Origin: Prochlorococcus marinus str. AS9601
GTDB taxonomy: Bacteria > Cyanobacteriota > Cyanobacteriia > PCC-6307 > Cyanobiaceae
NCBI RefSeq assembly: GCF_000015645.1
Contig: NC_008816.1
Location: 620,001 to 684,000, forward strand
Length of the DNA: 64,000 nt
Direction: 5' to 3'
Position 1 is the first letter of the stretch. Every line of letters starts with the position of its first letter. Positions 27,876 to 38,679 of this stretch are shown here, in pieces. A program made the translations under genes and the position numbers. The notes beneath the pieces were generated by a model, which was not told the origin of the DNA, did not search any database, and saw only the letters and a program-made list of their open reading frames with translations.

Positions 27876-29072
27876 TTAATAGTATTCAGAGATTGCTTTT
27901 TCAAGTCTATGTAGTCCATCTTTTATTTTAATTTCTGAAGCTGCACAAGATATTCTTATACATTGATCAGCTCCAAAAGCTTTCCCAGGTACAACAACTA
28001 ATCCGTAATCTTGAAGAGCTTTATTGCAGAAATCAACGGAAGTAATTGAGGAGTTGGGTAATTTTGGAAATGCGTAAAATGCTCCGTTAGGTTCTTCAAT
28101 ATAAATCCCATTTATATTATTAAGGCCCTCATAGAGAAGTCTTCTTCTTTGATCATAATGGCTATTTATCATTGAGAAAAACTCATTATTAATTTTTAAA
28201 GCCTCTAAAGCACCTTTTTGAACAAAAGAGCAAACATTACTTGTACTTTGACTTTGTAATGCTGAGGATGCTTTGATTACATCTTTGGGACCTACTAAAT
28301 AACCTATCCTCCAGCCAGTCATAGCCCATCCTTTCGCAAACCCATTTATTATAAAAATTCTATCTTTTAAGTCATTTGCTAATGAAGATAAACTGTAGTG
28401 TTTAAATTCTTTTTTAAGGATTAGTTCGTAAATCTCATCAGAAAGAATATTAATATTTGGATTTTCTCTAGCTAAATCGGCAATTTGTAATAATTCTTCC
28501 TTTGACATAACTCTTCCAGTAGGGTTATTAGGAGAATTGATAATTATAAATTTAGTTTTTGAAGAGATTTTAGACTTCAAATCTTCTATATTTATTTTGA
28601 ATCCATCTTCTGCAGAAGAATTTGTAAAAATTGGCTTCCCACCCGCCAATCTAACCATCTGGGGATAACTTAACCAATATGGAGAAGGAATAATAACTTC
28701 GTCTCCAGTATTTAACAATACTTGGAAAAGATTATATATTGCTTGCTTAGCACCATTTGTGACCATTACATTTTCAAATTCATAATTTAAATCGTTTTGA
28801 ATTTGAAGTTTATTTGCAATTGCTTTTCGGAGATCTAAATTTCCCGCTGCTGGCCCGTACTTTGTAAATCCATCAAATATAGCTTTACTTGTAGCGTCTA
28901 TAACTTCTTTTGGGGCATCAAAATCAGGTTCACCTGCACTTAAATTGCAAATATCTACTCCTTCTGCAGATAATTGATTTGCTTTAGCACTTATCTGTAA
29001 TGTAAGAGAAGGCTCAATTGAAAGAGCCCGATCAGATAAATTAACTTGACTCATTGACTTATGACTTTTCAA
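27876..29072 (-). CDS. Class I/II aminotransferase (aspartate aminotransferase type)
   Basis: 398 residues, PLP enzyme. Landmarks: SAGEPDFDAPKEVIDA, NGAKQAIYNL, NSPNNPTGRVMSKEEL, the PLP-lysine in NGFAKGWAMTGWRIGYLVGP (~240), and RISCAAS with the carboxylate Arg. The subfamily fits cyanobacterial AspC/prephenate-type aminotransferases. ATG 29072 or the internal ATG 29054 (MSQVNLS) could be the start. It is 12 bases upstream of phnD on the same strand, so co-transcription is possible. Confidence 0.88.
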   Translation of the reverse strand: MKSHKSMSQVNLSDRALSIEPSLTLQISAKANQLSAEGVDICNLSAGEPDFDAPKEVIDATSKAIFDGFTKYGPAAGNLDLRKAIANKLQIQNDLNYEFENVMVTNGAKQAIYNLFQVLLNTGDEVIIPSPYWLSYPQMVRLAGGKPIFTNSSAEDGFKINIEDLKSKISSKTKFIIINSPNNPTGRVMSKEELLQIADLARENPNINILSDEIYELILKKEFKHYSLSSLANDLKDRIFIINGFAKGWAMTGWRIGYLVGPKDVIKASSALQSQSTSNVCSFVQKGALEALKINNEFFSMINSHYDQRRRLLYEGLNNINGIYIEEPNGAFYAFPKLPNSSITSVDFCNKALQDYGLVVVPGKAFGADQCIRISCAASEIKIKDGLHRLEKAISEYY

Positions 29073-29215
29073 ATATGACTTTTAATAATGACAAATGCAT
29101 AAATTAAGAATAAATAAAACTATCACACTATGGTTTAATTTAGTTCATTTTCTTAATCTATTTTATTTTCATGTTTTGAGTTCTTAAGATAAAAATATTT
29201 AAAGTTTTATTTTCG

Positions 29216-29719
29216 GTGAAAAGGTTAGTAATTGGGAGAGGAAGTGTATTTGCAGATTTGTTAGTAATTGGTGAGGCACCTGGAGCCCAGGAAGATTTAG
29301 AAGGAAAACCTTATGTAGGTAAATCTGGTAAGTTATTAAACGAATTATTAATACAAGCTGGAATTGATTATAAGAAGGATGTTTATTTTTGTAATGTAAT
29401 TAAATGTCGTCCACCAAATAATAGAAAACCCACTGCTAGAGAAATTAATATTCATAAACCTTGGTTATTGCAGCAAATAAAGTTAGTCGATCCAAAATTT
29501 ATATTACTTACAGGTTCTACTGCTATGAGAGCTATTTTAGAAGTTAAAGATCCTATAAGTAATTTAAGAGGTCAATGGATTAAAAAAGATGGGAGAGAAA
29601 TTATGGTAATTTTTCATCCATCTTATTTGTTGAGATTTCCTTCAAAAGAAATCAATAAACCTTACCATCTAACTTTGAAAGACCTAGAGAATGTAAGTGG
29701 TAAACTATATGCCGTATAA
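29216..29719 (+). CDS. Family-4-like uracil-DNA glycosylase lacking most Fe-S ligands
   Basis: 167 residues. Motif A GEAPGAQEDLEGKPYVGKSG and motif B FHPSYLLRFP are those of family 4 UDG, which removes uracil from DNA. The family usually has an N-terminal CxxC plus two later Cys binding a 4Fe-4S cluster. Here the ORF starts (GTG 29216) after where CxxC would be, only the Cys of KCRPP remains, and the fourth position (normally CxPWL) is HKPWL. An in-frame stop lies about 45 bases upstream, with no standard start between, so the N-terminus cannot be extended in the usual way. Confidence 0.85.
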   Translation: MKRLVIGRGSVFADLLVIGEAPGAQEDLEGKPYVGKSGKLLNELLIQAGIDYKKDVYFCNVIKCRPPNNRKPTAREINIHKPWLLQQIKLVDPKFILLTGSTAMRAILEVKDPISNLRGQWIKKDGREIMVIFHPSYLLRFPSKEINKPYHLTLKDLENVSGKLYAV

Positions 29720-29754
29720 TTTAGTGAAATCCTTTTTGAATATCAAGAATTTTA

Positions 29755-30972
29755 ATGTCATTAACTCAATCTAAAGAGGTTAATAGTCTCTCCAAAAGAT
29801 ATTCAACTCATATTGAGAGAAGGATAACTAGAACAGTAATGGTGGGTGATATAGCTATTGGAAGTGATTATCCAGTAAGAGTTCAATCGATGATAAATGA
29901 AGATACTATGGATGTCGAAAATGCTTACTTAGCTATCAAAAGACTTCATGATGTGGGTTGTGAAATAGTAAGGTTAACTGTCCCTTCCTTAGCTCATGCC
30001 AAAGCGGTAGGAGATATCAAGGCAAAATTACTAGAAAATAATATCAATACCCCCTTGGTGGCTGATGTTCACCATAATGGTATGAAAATTGCAATGGAAG
30101 TTGCAAAACATGTTGATAAAGTAAGAATTAATCCTGGATTGTTTGTTTTTGAAAAATCAGACCCTACAAGAACTGAATATACAGATGAGGAATTTGAAAC
30201 TATTAAGCAAACAATACTTAAAAGATTTACCCCTTTAGTTGAAGTTTTAAAGGCTGAAAACAAAGCTCTAAGGATTGGAGTTAATCATGGGTCTCTATCT
30301 GAGAGGATGCTTTTTACTTATGGAGATACGCCATTAGGAATGACAGAATCTGCGATGGAGTTCGTCAAAATTTGTGATGAGCTTGATTTTCATAACATAA
30401 TTATTTCTATGAAAGCTTCTAGGGCTCCGGTCATGATGGCAGCTTACAGAATGATTGCCGATAGGCTTGACTCAGAAGGATATAACTATCCCTTACATTT
30501 AGGAGTGACCGAAGCTGGTGATGGTGATTATGGAAGGATTAAAAGTACTGCTGGAATTGGAACGCTTTTAGCAGAGGGATTAGGAGATACCATCAGGGTT
30601 TCCTTAACAGAAGCTCCAGAAAAGGAAATACCAGTGTGCTATTCAATTTTGCAATCTTTAGGTTTAAGAAAAACAATGGTTGAATACATCAGTTGTCCTA
30701 GTTGTGGTAGAACACTTTTCAATTTAGAAGAAGTTGTAGATAAAGTTAGGAACGCCACTTCACATTTAACCGGTCTAGATATAGCAATAATGGGATGTAT
30801 TGTTAATGGGCCAGGAGAAATGGCAGATGCTGATTATGGTTATGTTGGGAAAGGTAAAGGAACTATTGCCTTATATAGAAGGAAAGAAGAGATAAAAAGA
30901 GTACCTGAAGATGAGGGTGTTAATGCTTTAATCCAACTTATTAAGGATGATGGCAAGTGGATTGATCCTTAA
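29755..30972 (+). CDS. ispG: 4-hydroxy-3-methylbut-2-en-1-yl diphosphate synthase
   Basis: Late step of the MEP isoprenoid pathway, using a 4Fe-4S cluster. 405 residues. The N-terminal TIM barrel includes [12 protein letters not shown] and [14 protein letters not shown]; the C-terminal part has CPSCGRT and [16 protein letters not shown] with the cluster Cys. ATG at 29755. Essential for chlorophyll phytyl chain and carotenoid precursors. Confidence 0.96.
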   Translation: MSLTQSKEVNSLSKRYSTHIERRITRTVMVGDIAIGSDYPVRVQSMINEDTMDVENAYLAIKRLHDVGCEIVRLTVPSLAHAKAVGDIKAKLLENNINTPLVADVHHNGMKIAMEVAKHVDKVRINPGLFVFEKSDPTRTEYTDEEFETIKQTILKRFTPLVEVLKAENKALRIGVNHGSLSERMLFTYGDTPLGMTESAMEFVKICDELDFHNIIISMKASRAPVMMAAYRMIADRLDSEGYNYPLHLGVTEAGDGDYGRIKSTAGIGTLLAEGLGDTIRVSLTEAPEKEIPVCYSILQSLGLRKTMVEYISCPSCGRTLFNLEEVVDKVRNATSHLTGLDIAIMGCIVNGPGEMADADYGYVGKGKGTIALYRRKEEIKRVPEDEGVNALIQLIKDDGKWIDP

Positions 30973-31032
30973 GGATTTGTCAAATTTTTGAATTATAAAT
31001 AAATTCTTTTTATAATAAAAAAGTCGAATTAT

Positions 31033-32367
31033 TTGAAGATAAGAGAATTGCTTAAAAAAAAATATATATTTCTGTTTGCGACATCCTTTTCAGGGTTATT
31101 TTTAAATAATTTTGCAGAGGCAACAGTTTTAAATAATAGTTATAAAGAAGTAATTGATCATGTTTGGCAAATTGTATATAGAGATTTTCTTGATTCAAGT
31201 GGCAAATTTCAAAAGTCCAATTGGATTAATCTAAGAAAAGAAGTTTTATCAAAAACATATTCAGACAGCAATGAAGCATATGATGCGATTAGAGATATGC
31301 TTTCTAATTTAGATGATTCTTATACAAGATTTTTAGAACCTAAGGAATTTAATCAAATGAGAATTGATACCTCTGGCGAATTAACTGGAGTTGGTATCCA
31401 AATAGTTAAGGAAAAAGAATCTGATGATTTAATAATTATTTCTCCCATAGAGGGCACCCCTGCATTTGATGCTGGAATTAAAGCTAGAGATAAAATATTA
31501 TCCATAGATGATATTTCTACTAAAGGTATGAATATTGAGGATGCCGTGAAATTAATAAGAGGACAAAGAGGTACTAAAGTAAAGCTTGAAATTCTTAGAG
31601 GTTCTCAATCCTTTTTTAAGACTTTATCAAGAGAAAAAATTGAAATAAAAACTGTATCAAGTAAAATCAATCAAACCAAAAATGGCTTATCAATTGGCTA
31701 TGTAAGAATTAAACAATTTAATGCAAATGCATCCAAAGAAACTAGAGATGCTATTAAGGATTTAGAAACAAAAAAAGTCGCAGGATATGTTCTTGACTTG
31801 AGAAGTAATCCGGGAGGTTTATTAGAATCAAGCATTGATATCTCAAGGCACTTCATTAACAAAGGAGTAATAGTAAGTACAGTAAGTAAAGATGGTTTAA
31901 AAGAAACGAAAAAAGGAAACGGTAAAGCTCTAACAAAAAAGCCCTTAGTTGTTTTGGTTAATGAGGGTTCTGCTAGTGCTAGTGAAATAGTTTCTGGTGC
32001 AATAAAAGATAACAAAAGAGGAAAATTAGTTGGGAAGAAAACATTTGGTAAAGGTCTAGTTCAATCCATGAGAACTTTAGTTGATGGTTCAGGTCTAACT
32101 GTTACAGTCGCTAAGTATTTAACTCCGAACGGCACTGATATAAACAAATCTGGAATTATTCCCGACATAGAAGTAAGAATGAATATAAACCCTATACTTC
32201 AAAGAGAGATAGGAACTAGAAAAGATAAACAATATAGAGCTGGTGAAAAAGAGCTAATAAATATAATTAATAGAAAGAATCAGATAAGCGAATTTAAGCC
32301 CGACACCACAAACCTTAATGCATTCCTAAAAATTAATAAGGAAGATAAAGTATTTTCATTAAATTAA
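31033..32367 (+). CDS. C-terminal processing protease (S41 family)
   Basis: 444 residues, probably exported (hydrophobic N-terminus FLFATSFSGLFLNNFAEA). PDZ domain around ELTGVGIQIVKEKESDDL and IKARDKILSIDD (~115-190), then the S41 domain with catalytic Ser in EGSASASEIVSGAI and Lys in KKTFGKGLVQS. Cyanobacterial relatives include CtpA, which trims the D1 protein; which paralogue this is cannot be settled here. TTG start at 31033. It overlaps the convergent nadA stop by four bases. Confidence 0.9.
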   Translation: MKIRELLKKKYIFLFATSFSGLFLNNFAEATVLNNSYKEVIDHVWQIVYRDFLDSSGKFQKSNWINLRKEVLSKTYSDSNEAYDAIRDMLSNLDDSYTRFLEPKEFNQMRIDTSGELTGVGIQIVKEKESDDLIIISPIEGTPAFDAGIKARDKILSIDDISTKGMNIEDAVKLIRGQRGTKVKLEILRGSQSFFKTLSREKIEIKTVSSKINQTKNGLSIGYVRIKQFNANASKETRDAIKDLETKKVAGYVLDLRSNPGGLLESSIDISRHFINKGVIVSTVSKDGLKETKKGNGKALTKKPLVVLVNEGSASASEIVSGAIKDNKRGKLVGKKTFGKGLVQSMRTLVDGSGLTVTVAKYLTPNGTDINKSGIIPDIEVRMNINPILQREIGTRKDKQYRAGEKELINIINRKNQISEFKPDTTNLNAFLKINKEDKVFSLN

Positions 32368-33278
32368 TTACTCATATCCAGCATTCTCTTTATTGGCACA
32401 TAGGCTCTTCTTATTATTTCTGGGTCTAGTTCGATAGACGGGGAATTATTTTTCAAACAATCAAGAATTTTTTCTAAAGTATTTAATTTCATATACGGAC
32501 ACTCGTTACATTTACAACCTTCTACATCTGGGACTTCAATAAAAATTTTATTAGGTTCTTTCTTTTTCATTTGATGAATTATTCCAGGTTCAGTTAGTAC
32601 CATGTAAGTTTTAGATGGATCTTTACTTACGAAATCAAGCAGCTTACTTGTTGATCCAATAAAGTCTGAGAGAATTAGTAAATTTTGACTACATTCAGGA
32701 TGAGCAATTACTTTTGATCCTGGATTTTGATATTTTAATTTTAGAAGTGCTTCTTCACTAAATGATTCATGAACAATGCAGCTGCCAGGCCATAATTTAA
32801 GATCTCTTCCTGAATTTTTCTGTACCCATCTCCCAAGGTTCTGATCTGGCGCAAATATTATCTTTTTATCTTCAGGTATCTTTTTAATTAATGAGACTGC
32901 ATTACTGCTTGTACATATCAGATCACTTTGAGCTTTTACTTCTGCAGTGCAATTTATATAACTTACGACATAGTGATCTGGATTTTCTTCCCTGAATTTT
33001 TGAAATTTATCTGAAGGACAATCGTCTGCTAATGAGCATCCTGCGTCAATATCTGGTAGTAGGACTGTTTTATTAGGGCTAAGTATTTTTGCGGTTTCGG
33101 CCATAAAGTGCACACCGCAAAAAATTATTATATCTGCGTCATTATTTGCAGCTTTCTTAGATAGATCTAATGAATCTCCAATAAAATCTGCAATTTCCTG
33201 AATCTCTGGTGCTTGATAATAGTGCGCAAGAATAATTGCATTAGCTTTTTTGCAACGCTCCTTTATTTCAGAAATCAA
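32364..33278 (-). CDS. nadA: Quinolinate synthase A
   Basis: Condenses iminoaspartate and dihydroxyacetone phosphate to quinolinate for NAD synthesis. The three 4Fe-4S Cys are in IIFCGVHFMAET, HPECSQNLL and CKCNECPYM. AHYYQAPEIQ and DIDAGCSLADDCP are signature segments. The given start is TTG 33278 (304 residues). The open frame continues about 18 residues further to a CTG at 33332, and no ATG/GTG is available, so the start is uncertain. Confidence 0.93.
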   Translation of the reverse strand: MISEIKERCKKANAIILAHYYQAPEIQEIADFIGDSLDLSKKAANNDADIIIFCGVHFMAETAKILSPNKTVLLPDIDAGCSLADDCPSDKFQKFREENPDHYVVSYINCTAEVKAQSDLICTSSNAVSLIKKIPEDKKIIFAPDQNLGRWVQKNSGRDLKLWPGSCIVHESFSEEALLKLKYQNPGSKVIAHPECSQNLLILSDFIGSTSKLLDFVSKDPSKTYMVLTEPGIIHQMKKKEPNKIFIEVPDVEGCKCNECPYMKLNTLEKILDCLKNNSPSIELDPEIIRRAYVPIKRMLDMSN

Positions 33279-33381
33279 ATCCTCTTCGTTTTGAACTGAT
33301 TTCTGTTTTGCAGTAGAAGTTATACTGGTCAGGATTTAGAATATATCTATATAGATTATATGCCTTTAAACAGAAAAAATT

Positions 33382-34215
33382 CTGACAAATTTAAAAATTG
33401 CTATTGTTGGTGACTGTCATGGTCAATGGTCTGAATTAGACTTGAAAGTTTTATCGATTATCAAACCAAATATTGTTTTATTTGTTGGTGATATTTCTGA
33501 TGGAAGTGTAAAAATAATTAAAAAAATCAATGAGATCAAAATTCCTACTTTTGTGATTTTAGGAAATCATGATAGAGGAAAAGATTCTACAGGCGAAACT
33601 CTCTCAAAGCAGATACGTGTTCTTGGTGAAAAATATTGTGCATGGGATTTGAAAGTTTTTAATAATGAAATAAATTTATTGTCTGCTAGACCTTGTAGTT
33701 CTGGCGGAGGCTATTACCTTTCAAAAGAGGTTAAAGGTGTTTATGGACCTATAACCGAACAAGATTCAATAAATAAAATTATCAAATGTTCAGAAGAGAC
33801 TGTTGAAGAAATACCTCTAATAATTATGTCTCATGTTGGTCCCTCAGGTTTAGGTTCAGAACCTAAAAGCATTTGTGGGAAAGACTGGAAATTACCCTCT
33901 TTAGATTGGGGAGATAGAGATTTGTCTGCTGCTATTTCTCAAATACAAAAGAGAAGAAAAGTTGATCTTGTAATTTTTGGCCATATGCACAACCGGCTTA
34001 AAAGAAATCTTGGTTTAAGAGAGATGTTTAAAATTGATAGCAAAGGAACGATTTATTTCAACACTGCTGTGGTACCAAGATATAAAACTGATGAAGATGG
34101 AAAATTGCTAATTAACTTTTCATGGATTGAGTTTGAAAATAAGCAATTAAGGCATGTTTCTCATCGATGGTTTTCAGAGTCTGGTGTAATTCGTGAAGAA
34201 GATAAATTTTTTTAG
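33382..34215 (+). CDS. Calcineurin-like metallophosphoesterase (non-AUG start likely)
   Basis: The first usual start in frame is TTG 33442, but that would drop IAIVGDCHGQW (GDxHG), the first metal-binding motif. The frame is open upstream to a TAA near 33368; candidate starts there are CTG 33382 or ATT 33379, giving ~277 residues. Later motifs are FVGDISDG, LGNHDRGKD (GNHD) and FGHMHNRLK (GHxH). Cyanobacterial relatives are often annotated as TIGR04168-type phosphoesterases. Divergent from nadA. Confidence 0.82.
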   Translation: MTNLKIAIVGDCHGQWSELDLKVLSIIKPNIVLFVGDISDGSVKIIKKINEIKIPTFVILGNHDRGKDSTGETLSKQIRVLGEKYCAWDLKVFNNEINLLSARPCSSGGGYYLSKEVKGVYGPITEQDSINKIIKCSEETVEEIPLIIMSHVGPSGLGSEPKSICGKDWKLPSLDWGDRDLSAAISQIQKRRKVDLVIFGHMHNRLKRNLGLREMFKIDSKGTIYFNTAVVPRYKTDEDGKLLINFSWIEFENKQLRHVSHRWFSESGVIREEDKFF

Positions 34216-34238
34216 GATTAAATATCTCTGATCATATT

Positions 34239-35036
34239 TTAAGTATTTTTGGGCTTTTCATATCTTGAAAATAATGTTTGAGATAAGATATAACCCGCAA
34301 TTCCTGCGGCTGTAAAAGCTAAACCATTTTTAAATAAAGGTAATAAATCATTTGTTCTGGATATTATCGGTGCCAAACCAAAAATCCCAAATAACATTCC
34401 CCATAAAGGAGAAAGAAGAGCTAAAAATCCAATTGATATGACTTGGCCTTCTTTTCTTGGGGCAGATGCGAAACCTGCTACTAAACCTCCAAGAATCGAT
34501 GTACATAAAGTCCATATATATTGCTCTTTGGGTAGGCCAGGGACAACTTGGCATCCTCCTCTTTCGAGGCAAATCTTTACTGAATCAATTGCATCTAATA
34601 CTGCACCATCCTCACCATGATCTTTAACATAGTATTGGTTGCCAAATCTTGTTTGAAGTTCAACCCAAAATAACCTTGGCATAAAATTAAAATAAGCCTC
34701 TCCTACGTTAAAGTTCAGCAAATTTCCCCCTCTAGGATCCGCAACTATCAACAAACTTGTCTCATCTAAATCCCAATAGTCCTTTATTGCACTACCAGGA
34801 GAACTTTCAAACTGAGATAAATATTTAATTTTCCACCCACTTTCAATTTCTAGATTGTTGAGCTTTTCCTCTAAAGATTTTTTCTGATTAGGGCTTAATG
34901 TTTTAGCTAAATCAATTACTGGTGTTTTTTCTTCTGGTAAGAGATTTGGATTATTTATAGCGAAAACGGGTTTATGTGAAATTAAAACTAATATAGATAG
35001 AAATATTCCTAATAAATAGTTAATCTTTGAAGGCAT
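34239..35036 (-). CDS. TPM-domain membrane protein (TLP18.3-like)
   Basis: 265 residues. A signal peptide (LLGIFLSILVLISHKPVFA) leads to a TPM domain at ~35-170 (VIDLAKTLSPNQKKSLEEKL, LLIVADPRGGNLLNFNVG), then two or three C-terminal membrane spans (TLCTSILGGLVAGFAS and following). Plant TLP18.3 works in photosystem II repair; the same role here is inference. Divergent from the methyltransferase gene with 31 bases between starts. Confidence 0.8.
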   Translation of the reverse strand: MPSKINYLLGIFLSILVLISHKPVFAINNPNLLPEEKTPVIDLAKTLSPNQKKSLEEKLNNLEIESGWKIKYLSQFESSPGSAIKDYWDLDETSLLIVADPRGGNLLNFNVGEAYFNFMPRLFWVELQTRFGNQYYVKDHGEDGAVLDAIDSVKICLERGGCQVVPGLPKEQYIWTLCTSILGGLVAGFASAPRKEGQVISIGFLALLSPLWGMLFGIFGLAPIISRTNDLLPLFKNGLAFTAAGIAGYILSQTLFSRYEKPKNT

Positions 35037-35067
35037 AAATAAGTTTTGTCTCTTTATATTTTCGCCG

Positions 35068-36258
35068 ATGAATAGCTTACCCGCGAATAATCCAGATTGG
35101 TTAGTAAAAAAAATAATAAAAATGGGTGGGACTATAAGTTTTTATGACTTTATGAATTTTGCATTAAATGATCCTATTAATGGTTATTACGGCAGCGGAA
35201 AAGCTGAGTTAGGCGTTCGAGGAGATTTTGTCACATCACCATCTTTATCTGATGACTTTGCTTTTTTAGTTGGTAAACAAATAGAAGATTGGTTGATTCA
35301 GTTCAAAAGTAGTTTTTTATCTAATGAGACATTATCTGTAACTGAATTTGGAGCTGGAGATGGAAGCTTTATGAGTGGATTAATTAAATACTTTTTAGAA
35401 AACAGCAAGAATTTTTTAGAAGGTATTTCTTTTGTAATTATTGAACCTAATGAAGGGATGGTAGAAAAACAAAAAAATAAATTGGAGGAATTTTTGAACT
35501 TAGGTATTGATATTTTATGGAAAGGTTTGGATGAAGTAGAGGAAAATAATATAAATGGAATAGTTCTAGCAAATGAAGTTTTGGATGCTTTGCCAGTAGA
35601 AAGAATAACCTTCTCAAAGGGAAAACTAATTCGACAAGCAGTTTCTATAGACAAAAAATCTCATAAATTATTTTTTGATAAAATGCCAATTACACGTGAA
35701 TTGGAAAAAAGTTTTGAACTTGCTAAAAGTGAGTTGGGAATAACTATTCCGCCTGAAGATGCTCTTGAAGGATGGACGACAGAATGGCATGTAGATAACT
35801 CAAAATGGTTAGAAGCTATTTATGGGAAAATCAATAATGGTATTTTATTGATAATTGATTACGCTAAAGAAGCTAAAAAATACTATAACTCTAAGAATTC
35901 TGATGGGACTATAGTTTCATATGAAAATCAAAAAATGAGGAATAATGTCCTAGATTCTCCTGGAAATTGCGATTTAACATCTCATGTATGCATAGAAACT
36001 TTAATTAATGATGCTGAGACTCTTGGATTTGATACTGTTGGAATAACAAAACAAGGAGAGGCTTTATTGGCGCTTGGATTGGCTGAGAGACTTTATGGGA
36101 TTCAGAAAGAATTTAAGGAGAATTTATCAAATGCTCTTTTAAGAAGAGAGGCATTACTTAGACTAGTAGATCCTGTTTGTTTAGGTGATTTTAAGTGGTT
36201 TGTTTTTAAAAAGTTTAATGAGAAGAAAATAAATATAAATTCAACCTGTTTGCGTTAA
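35068..36258 (+). CDS. MidA/NDUFAF7-type SAM-dependent methyltransferase (DUF185)
   Basis: 396 residues. N-terminal [20 protein letters not shown] and [19 protein letters not shown] site [18 protein letters not shown], and [16 protein letters not shown] are all typical of the family. NDUFAF7 methylates an Arg in mitochondrial complex I; the bacterial target is unknown but NDH-1 is a fair guess. ATG 35068. It overlaps the convergent aroB by four bases. Confidence 0.88.
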   Translation: MNSLPANNPDWLVKKIIKMGGTISFYDFMNFALNDPINGYYGSGKAELGVRGDFVTSPSLSDDFAFLVGKQIEDWLIQFKSSFLSNETLSVTEFGAGDGSFMSGLIKYFLENSKNFLEGISFVIIEPNEGMVEKQKNKLEEFLNLGIDILWKGLDEVEENNINGIVLANEVLDALPVERITFSKGKLIRQAVSIDKKSHKLFFDKMPITRELEKSFELAKSELGITIPPEDALEGWTTEWHVDNSKWLEAIYGKINNGILLIIDYAKEAKKYYNSKNSDGTIVSYENQKMRNNVLDSPGNCDLTSHVCIETLINDAETLGFDTVGITKQGEALLALGLAERLYGIQKEFKENLSNALLRREALLRLVDPVCLGDFKWFVFKKFNEKKININSTCLR

Positions 36259-37346
36259 GAAAAAAACTTTAAAAATAATGAATCTTCCACGTCATCATAT
36301 ATATCAACAGCACCAATTTCTTTCGGTAATATAAATCTCATTTTGCCATCACGAACTTTTTTATCACCCATAAGTATTGTTAGAACGTCTTCTTTATTTA
36401 TTTTGGGGATCTCGGTAGGAAGATCATAACTCTCTAAGAGAATTCGCTGTCTCTCTAATTCTTCTTTAGACCATAACCCTTTTTCAATTGCTATTTTCCC
36501 CGCAATATTCATACCAATTGATATTGCCTCACCATGCAGAAATTTGCCGTATCCACATAAATTTTCAATAACGTGACCAAAAGAATGACCATAATTCAAT
36601 ATTGCTCTAACACCATTTTCATGTTCGTCTTGAGAAACAACATTAGACTTTGTTTTAATTGAACTATTAATTATTTTAATTAAATATTCATTTTTGAGAT
36701 TTATAAGTTCATTTTTGTTTTTTTCAATTTCTAAGTATTCGAAAAGTTCTTTATCTCTTATTACTCCGTATTTTATTACTTCAGCCATGCCTGCACTAAA
36801 TTCTCTTTTGGGCAAACTTTTTAAAGTTTCTGGATCAATAAAAACTGCTTTAGGTTGATTGAAAGCTCCAATTAAATTCTTACCTTTTGGATGATTTACT
36901 CCTGTTTTTCCTCCCACAGATGAATCAACCATTGATAATAATGTTGTTGGAATCTGAATATATTCGATACCTCTAAGCCAAGTAGCAGCTGCAAAACCAC
37001 TTACATCTCCAACAATTCCTCCTCCAAGGGCAATAATTATTGAATTTCTATCTAAGCCAAATTCAAATGCTACATCATATATTTCACTTAAGGTTTTTAA
37101 GTTTTTATATGATTCTCCAGCCTTGATAAGGAACATTTTGGCCTGAAATTTATTATCTTTTAAATTATTTAAGAATTTCTCACCATACAAATTTGATATT
37201 TCTTCATTTGAAATCACAAGTATTTTTCTTTTCTTTGTTATTCCAATTTTTAAGAGTTCTTCGCTAATGTTATTCAGTATCCCTGCTTCTAGAGTTACTT
37301 CGTATGACTTATCACCTAATGGGACTAATATTTTTCTCTTATTCAC
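36255..37346 (-). CDS. aroB: 3-dehydroquinate synthase
   Basis: Second step of the shikimate pathway, NAD-dependent with a divalent metal. 363 residues. [19 protein letters not shown] (~109-127) is the NAD/nucleotide signature; [27 protein letters not shown] and [11 protein letters not shown] hold substrate and metal ligands. ATG start at 37346. It is divergent from purK with ~125 bases between. Confidence 0.96.
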   Translation of the reverse strand: MNKRKILVPLGDKSYEVTLEAGILNNISEELLKIGITKKRKILVISNEEISNLYGEKFLNNLKDNKFQAKMFLIKAGESYKNLKTLSEIYDVAFEFGLDRNSIIIALGGGIVGDVSGFAAATWLRGIEYIQIPTTLLSMVDSSVGGKTGVNHPKGKNLIGAFNQPKAVFIDPETLKSLPKREFSAGMAEVIKYGVIRDKELFEYLEIEKNKNELINLKNEYLIKIINSSIKTKSNVVSQDEHENGVRAILNYGHSFGHVIENLCGYGKFLHGEAISIGMNIAGKIAIEKGLWSKEELERQRILLESYDLPTEIPKINKEDVLTILMGDKKVRDGKMRFILPKEIGAVDIYDDVEDSLFLKFFS

Positions 37347-37470
37347 AATTGATTACCTAGTTAAAATTTATAAATATTTGTATTAAGTATTTTATATATT
37401 AGCAAAATCTAAGCTCTAGATCCTTAAAAATTCAGTTGTTAAGAATTAGAAATGGTAATAAAATCATGCT

Positions 37471-38661
37471 ATGAGTTTTAAAAAAAATATAAACGATATC
37501 AAGAAAAATTATTCCCTAGGAATAATTGGAGGTGGTCAACTGGCACTGATGTTAACCGAGGCAGCAAAAAAAAGAGATTTAGAAGTATGTGTGCAAACAA
37601 AATCTTGTGATGATCCTGCTGGCTCAAAAGCAGATCATGTCATAGAAGCTGATCCTTTAAAGATAAGAGGAAATAAATCATTAATTAATGAGTGTGAAAA
37701 AATAATTTTTGAAAATGAATGGATAAAAATTGATAAATTAAATTTAATTGGCAATGAAGATATTTTTGTTCCAAGCCTTAATGCAATTAAGCCATTAGTA
37801 GATAGGTTTTCTCAAAAAAAATTAATAGATAGAATGAATATTCCCTGTCCAAAATGGATAAGTATTGAAGATTTTAAAAATCTCTCGGATGAGGAAATCA
37901 ATAATTGGACTTTTCCTCTAATGGCAAAATCAAATAAAGGTGGATACGACGGCAAAGGGAACAGAAAAATAAAGACAAAAGAAGATTTAGATTCTTTTTT
38001 AACAGAGAATAATTCTGATGAATGGTTAATAGAAGAATGGATAGAGTATGAAAAAGAACTGGCTCTTGTTGGTTCGAGAGATAGGACCGGTAAGATAAGA
38101 TTCTTTCCAATAGTTGAGACGTTCCAATCAAACCATGTTTGTGATTGGGTTCTTGCACCTGGATCAAATGAATATGATTTGAACTTATTTGCAATAAATA
38201 TTTTCTCTTCAATAGTCAATGAACTTAATTACGTTGGAGTTTTAGCTATTGAATTCTTCTATGGAGATAATGGTCTTTTAATTAATGAAATAGCTCCTAG
38301 AACACATAACTCAGCTCATTTCTCTATTGAAGCTTGCACATCAAGTCAGTTTGATCAATATGTTTGCATTTCTTCTGGGATAATACCACCTGAAATTAAA
38401 ATGAACTGTGAAGGTGCAATTATGATAAATCTACTGGGGTTAAAAAAGAATTTCCCAATCTCAATGGAAACCAGAATTAAAATGTTATCTGAAATTGAGG
38501 GTTCTAATATTCATTGTTATGGCAAATCTCGCGAAATTCTTGGACGAAAAATGGCTCACATCACATTTTTATTAAATGGTAAAACGCATTCAGAAAGATA
38601 TGATGAAGCTCAAATTTTATTAACTATGGTAAGAGACATTTGGCCATCTCCAAATGCATAA
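37471..38661 (+). CDS. purK: 5-(carboxyamino)imidazole ribonucleotide synthase
   Basis: ATP-grasp enzyme of purine synthesis. 396 residues. N-terminal IIGGGQLALMLTEAAKK, central ATP-grasp segment FPLMAKSNKGGYDGKGNRKI, and the metal/substrate site LINEIAPRTHNSAHFSIEA. ATG 37471. The 6S RNA gene follows within about 20 bases, an arrangement known for cyanobacteria. Confidence 0.95.
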   Translation: MSFKKNINDIKKNYSLGIIGGGQLALMLTEAAKKRDLEVCVQTKSCDDPAGSKADHVIEADPLKIRGNKSLINECEKIIFENEWIKIDKLNLIGNEDIFVPSLNAIKPLVDRFSQKKLIDRMNIPCPKWISIEDFKNLSDEEINNWTFPLMAKSNKGGYDGKGNRKIKTKEDLDSFLTENNSDEWLIEEWIEYEKELALVGSRDRTGKIRFFPIVETFQSNHVCDWVLAPGSNEYDLNLFAINIFSSIVNELNYVGVLAIEFFYGDNGLLINEIAPRTHNSAHFSIEACTSSQFDQYVCISSGIIPPEIKMNCEGAIMINLLGLKKNFPISMETRIKMLSEIEGSNIHCYGKSREILGRKMAHITFLLNGKTHSERYDEAQILLTMVRDIWPSPNA

Positions 38662-38679
38662 AAAAATAAGTTAGAGTTA

